Source of the DNA: DATCYX01 sp037444705
Lineage (GTDB): Bacteria; Chloroflexota; Anaerolineae; Anaerolineales; UBA4823
Length of the DNA: 64,000 nt
Assembly: GCA_037444705.1 (NCBI GenBank)
Contig: JBBILY010000001.1
Span: 14,546 to 78,545 of the forward strand
Direction of reading: 5' to 3'
A program made the position numbers and the translations under genes. The notes below the pieces were generated by a model that was given only the letters and a program-made list of their open reading frames with translations, had not been told where the DNA came from and made no database searches. Shown here one piece after another: positions 62,983-64,000 of this stretch; the first letter of the stretch is position 1, and each line of letters begins with the position of its first letter.

Positions 62983-63131
62983 GGCTTTCTCTTTCTCCTT
63001 CTCGAATTATCCTTCGATTGGCTGTTAGAGATGGATGTGCCCAGTAGAAATAATAACCCTTCCCCCGCTTCACCTCCTTTCTAGAGGCAGGCCCTCCCAC
63101 ATGCAATAGAGAGTTACCATATGTAAATTTT
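62983..63131 (-). other. livK leader region
   Basis: About 150 nt between the predicted start site and livK. I see no coding sequence and no riboswitch I recognise; it contains a purine-rich stretch with the livK Shine-Dalgarno. Confidence 0.4.
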
Positions 63132-63175
63132 ATTATACATGAGCCATCTGTTAACAACAAGATGCCCAACAGATG
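63132..63175 (-). promoter_or_regulatory. liv operon promoter TTGTTG-N17-TATAAT with flanking inverted repeat
   Basis: On the minus strand TTGTTG (63155-63160) and TATAAT (63132-63137) are 17 bp apart. CATCTGTT (63145-63152) and AACAGATG (63168-63175) form an inverted repeat around the -35, a possible operator; another CATCTGT lies at 63216-63222. Confidence 0.5.
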
Positions 63176-63413
63176 ATTAAATGCATCTTTTATATCCTCA
63201 TCTATGCGGGATAAGCATCTGTATAGGACATCATGTTGCACGATGATCTTTGCCTGTCACTATGGGAATAACCCCTGCTTCAGATATTTTTAGATAGCAG
63301 TACTACGAATTTATTGCATTAATATCGAATTGGCGCGACAATAGTTTAGCCTGTTGTAAGGCGATAGTTCAATCCAATTTTAGTTGTGGGTCGAATGCCC
63401 AAAGGAGGTTATT
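63176..63413. other. intergenic region upstream of the secreted protein
   Basis: AT-rich sequence between the liv promoter and the plus-strand gene at the right edge. No gene is supported. A single CATCTGT half-site lies at 63216-63222. Confidence 0.4.
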
Positions 63414-64000
63414 ATGCGCGCCCACCCCATTTTGTCTATCATACTGATCCTGGCTTTATCACTGGGGTCAACCCTTCCAGTGCTGGCACGCCCACCCGGT
63501 GAGCCGGCTACCCCTGATGATTTCCCCATCCTGGTATGTACGGGTACAGGAAGCGGCGGGGACCTTGCTGATTCGCGTGGGATACGCTTTACCGTGAGCC
63601 AGAATTTTAAATCGGTGGAAGTGCGTATGGCTGCCAGCAGCGCCGCTTCCTACACAATTACGGCTGAACTGCGGCAAAGCACTGGCTTTACTGGCACTGC
63701 TTTGGCCACTGCACAGGTAACGGTTAATTTACCCACTACTGCCAGCACACCATATCTGCCGGTTACTTTCAACTTTGGCAATATATCCGTTACAGGGAGT
63801 CAGACCTTTACTCTCAAGTTCATTCCCCCTGTTGGCGGCGCAGCGGTGTATTTTGAGACCTTTGGCATCGGCAACAAACCCTGTCCTAACGTGGAGGAGA
63901 CCGAAGAAAACAACGTCGCCAATCCCACCGAGCGCGGCGACCCGGCCGGCGTCGCCCGCGTCGATCGGGAACCACACCGACACCTCGGTGCCACGCTCGT
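63414..64000 (+). CDS. secreted hypothetical protein (3' end outside window)
   Basis: The open frame starts at an ATG 4 nt after AAAGGAGGTT and begins with a signal peptide (MRAHPILSIILILALSLGST, cleaved after VLA). The mature part is Ser/Thr-rich with a beta-sandwich look (TVSQNFKSVEVRMAASSAAS, PVTFNFGNISVTGSQTFTLK). No known domain is clear. From about 63905 the base composition becomes much more GC-rich and the translated residues become Arg/Pro/Asp-rich, so the last 30 codons may not belong to this gene. Confidence 0.65.
   Translation, partial: MRAHPILSIILILALSLGSTLPVLARPPGEPATPDDFPILVCTGTGSGGDLADSRGIRFTVSQNFKSVEVRMAASSAASYTITAELRQSTGFTGTALATAQVTVNLPTTASTPYLPVTFNFGNISVTGSQTFTLKFIPPVGGAAVYFETFGIGNKPCPNVEETEENNVANPTERGDPAGVARVDREPHRHLGATL

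Overview
The window looks like a piece of a Chloroflexota genome, most likely Anaerolineae-like. The pointers are a fused alpha/beta glycyl-tRNA synthetase, many lipoproteins with Thr/Pro-rich stalks followed by NBR1-type Ig-like or SH3-like domains, zinc-ribbon tails on membrane proteins, and T-box and SAM-I leaders. Two runs of N (24095-24110 and 48497-48506) show it is a scaffold. At the second run the flanks encode the same ten residues with different codons, so that join should not be trusted.

Layout. 1-10.3 kb: a respiratory or copper-redox island. It holds a membrane-anchored heme-binding subunit (partial), two zinc-ribbon proteins, a lipoprotein cytochrome c, a PCYCGC lipoprotein, a CuA cupredoxin, a NosR/NapH-like polyferredoxin, a CuA-cytochrome c fusion, and a DUF1573-like protein interrupted by an in-frame UGA with a strong SECIS-like hairpin. 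A NarX/NarL-type two-component system, a rhodanese lipoprotein and a YHS protein follow. 10.3-15 kb: MscL, two stalked lipoproteins, RNase Z and a UPF0173 hydrolase. 15.2-24 kb: a LacI-regulated sugar ABC operon with a GH63-type hydrolase, a GT4 glycosyltransferase and a methyltransferase. 24-33.3 kb, mostly minus strand: a large GAF/PAS sensor kinase, a TPR protein, a ClC channel, DegV and a PIG-L deacetylase. 33.4-38.2 kb: an SPFH protein, SelD (itself UGA-interrupted at its catalytic position), gamma-glutamyltransferase, a NifU-like protein and a cNMP-binding protein. 38.4-47.3 kb: ClpC, a DUF389 protein, an MFS exporter and GlyQS. 47.4-53.4 kb: a SAM-I riboswitch, MetH (split by the gap) and a bifunctional homocysteine methyltransferase/MTHFR. 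53.5-57.8 kb: pheS-pheT under a T-box. 57.9-63 kb: thioredoxin and a complete branched-chain amino acid type ABC operon (livKHMGF). A secreted protein runs off the right edge.

The most interesting point is a selenium theme. SelD carries UGA at its catalytic residue, and the DUF1573-like protein of the copper/cytochrome island has a Cys-UGA pair with continued homology-like coding after it, a SECIS-like stem-loop 19 nt downstream and a clean stop 180 nt later. Together they suggest selenocysteine is used in this organism, and that a Cys-Sec redox or metal-binding protein belongs to a CuA electron-transfer or copper-handling module. selA, selB and tRNA-Sec are not in the window.
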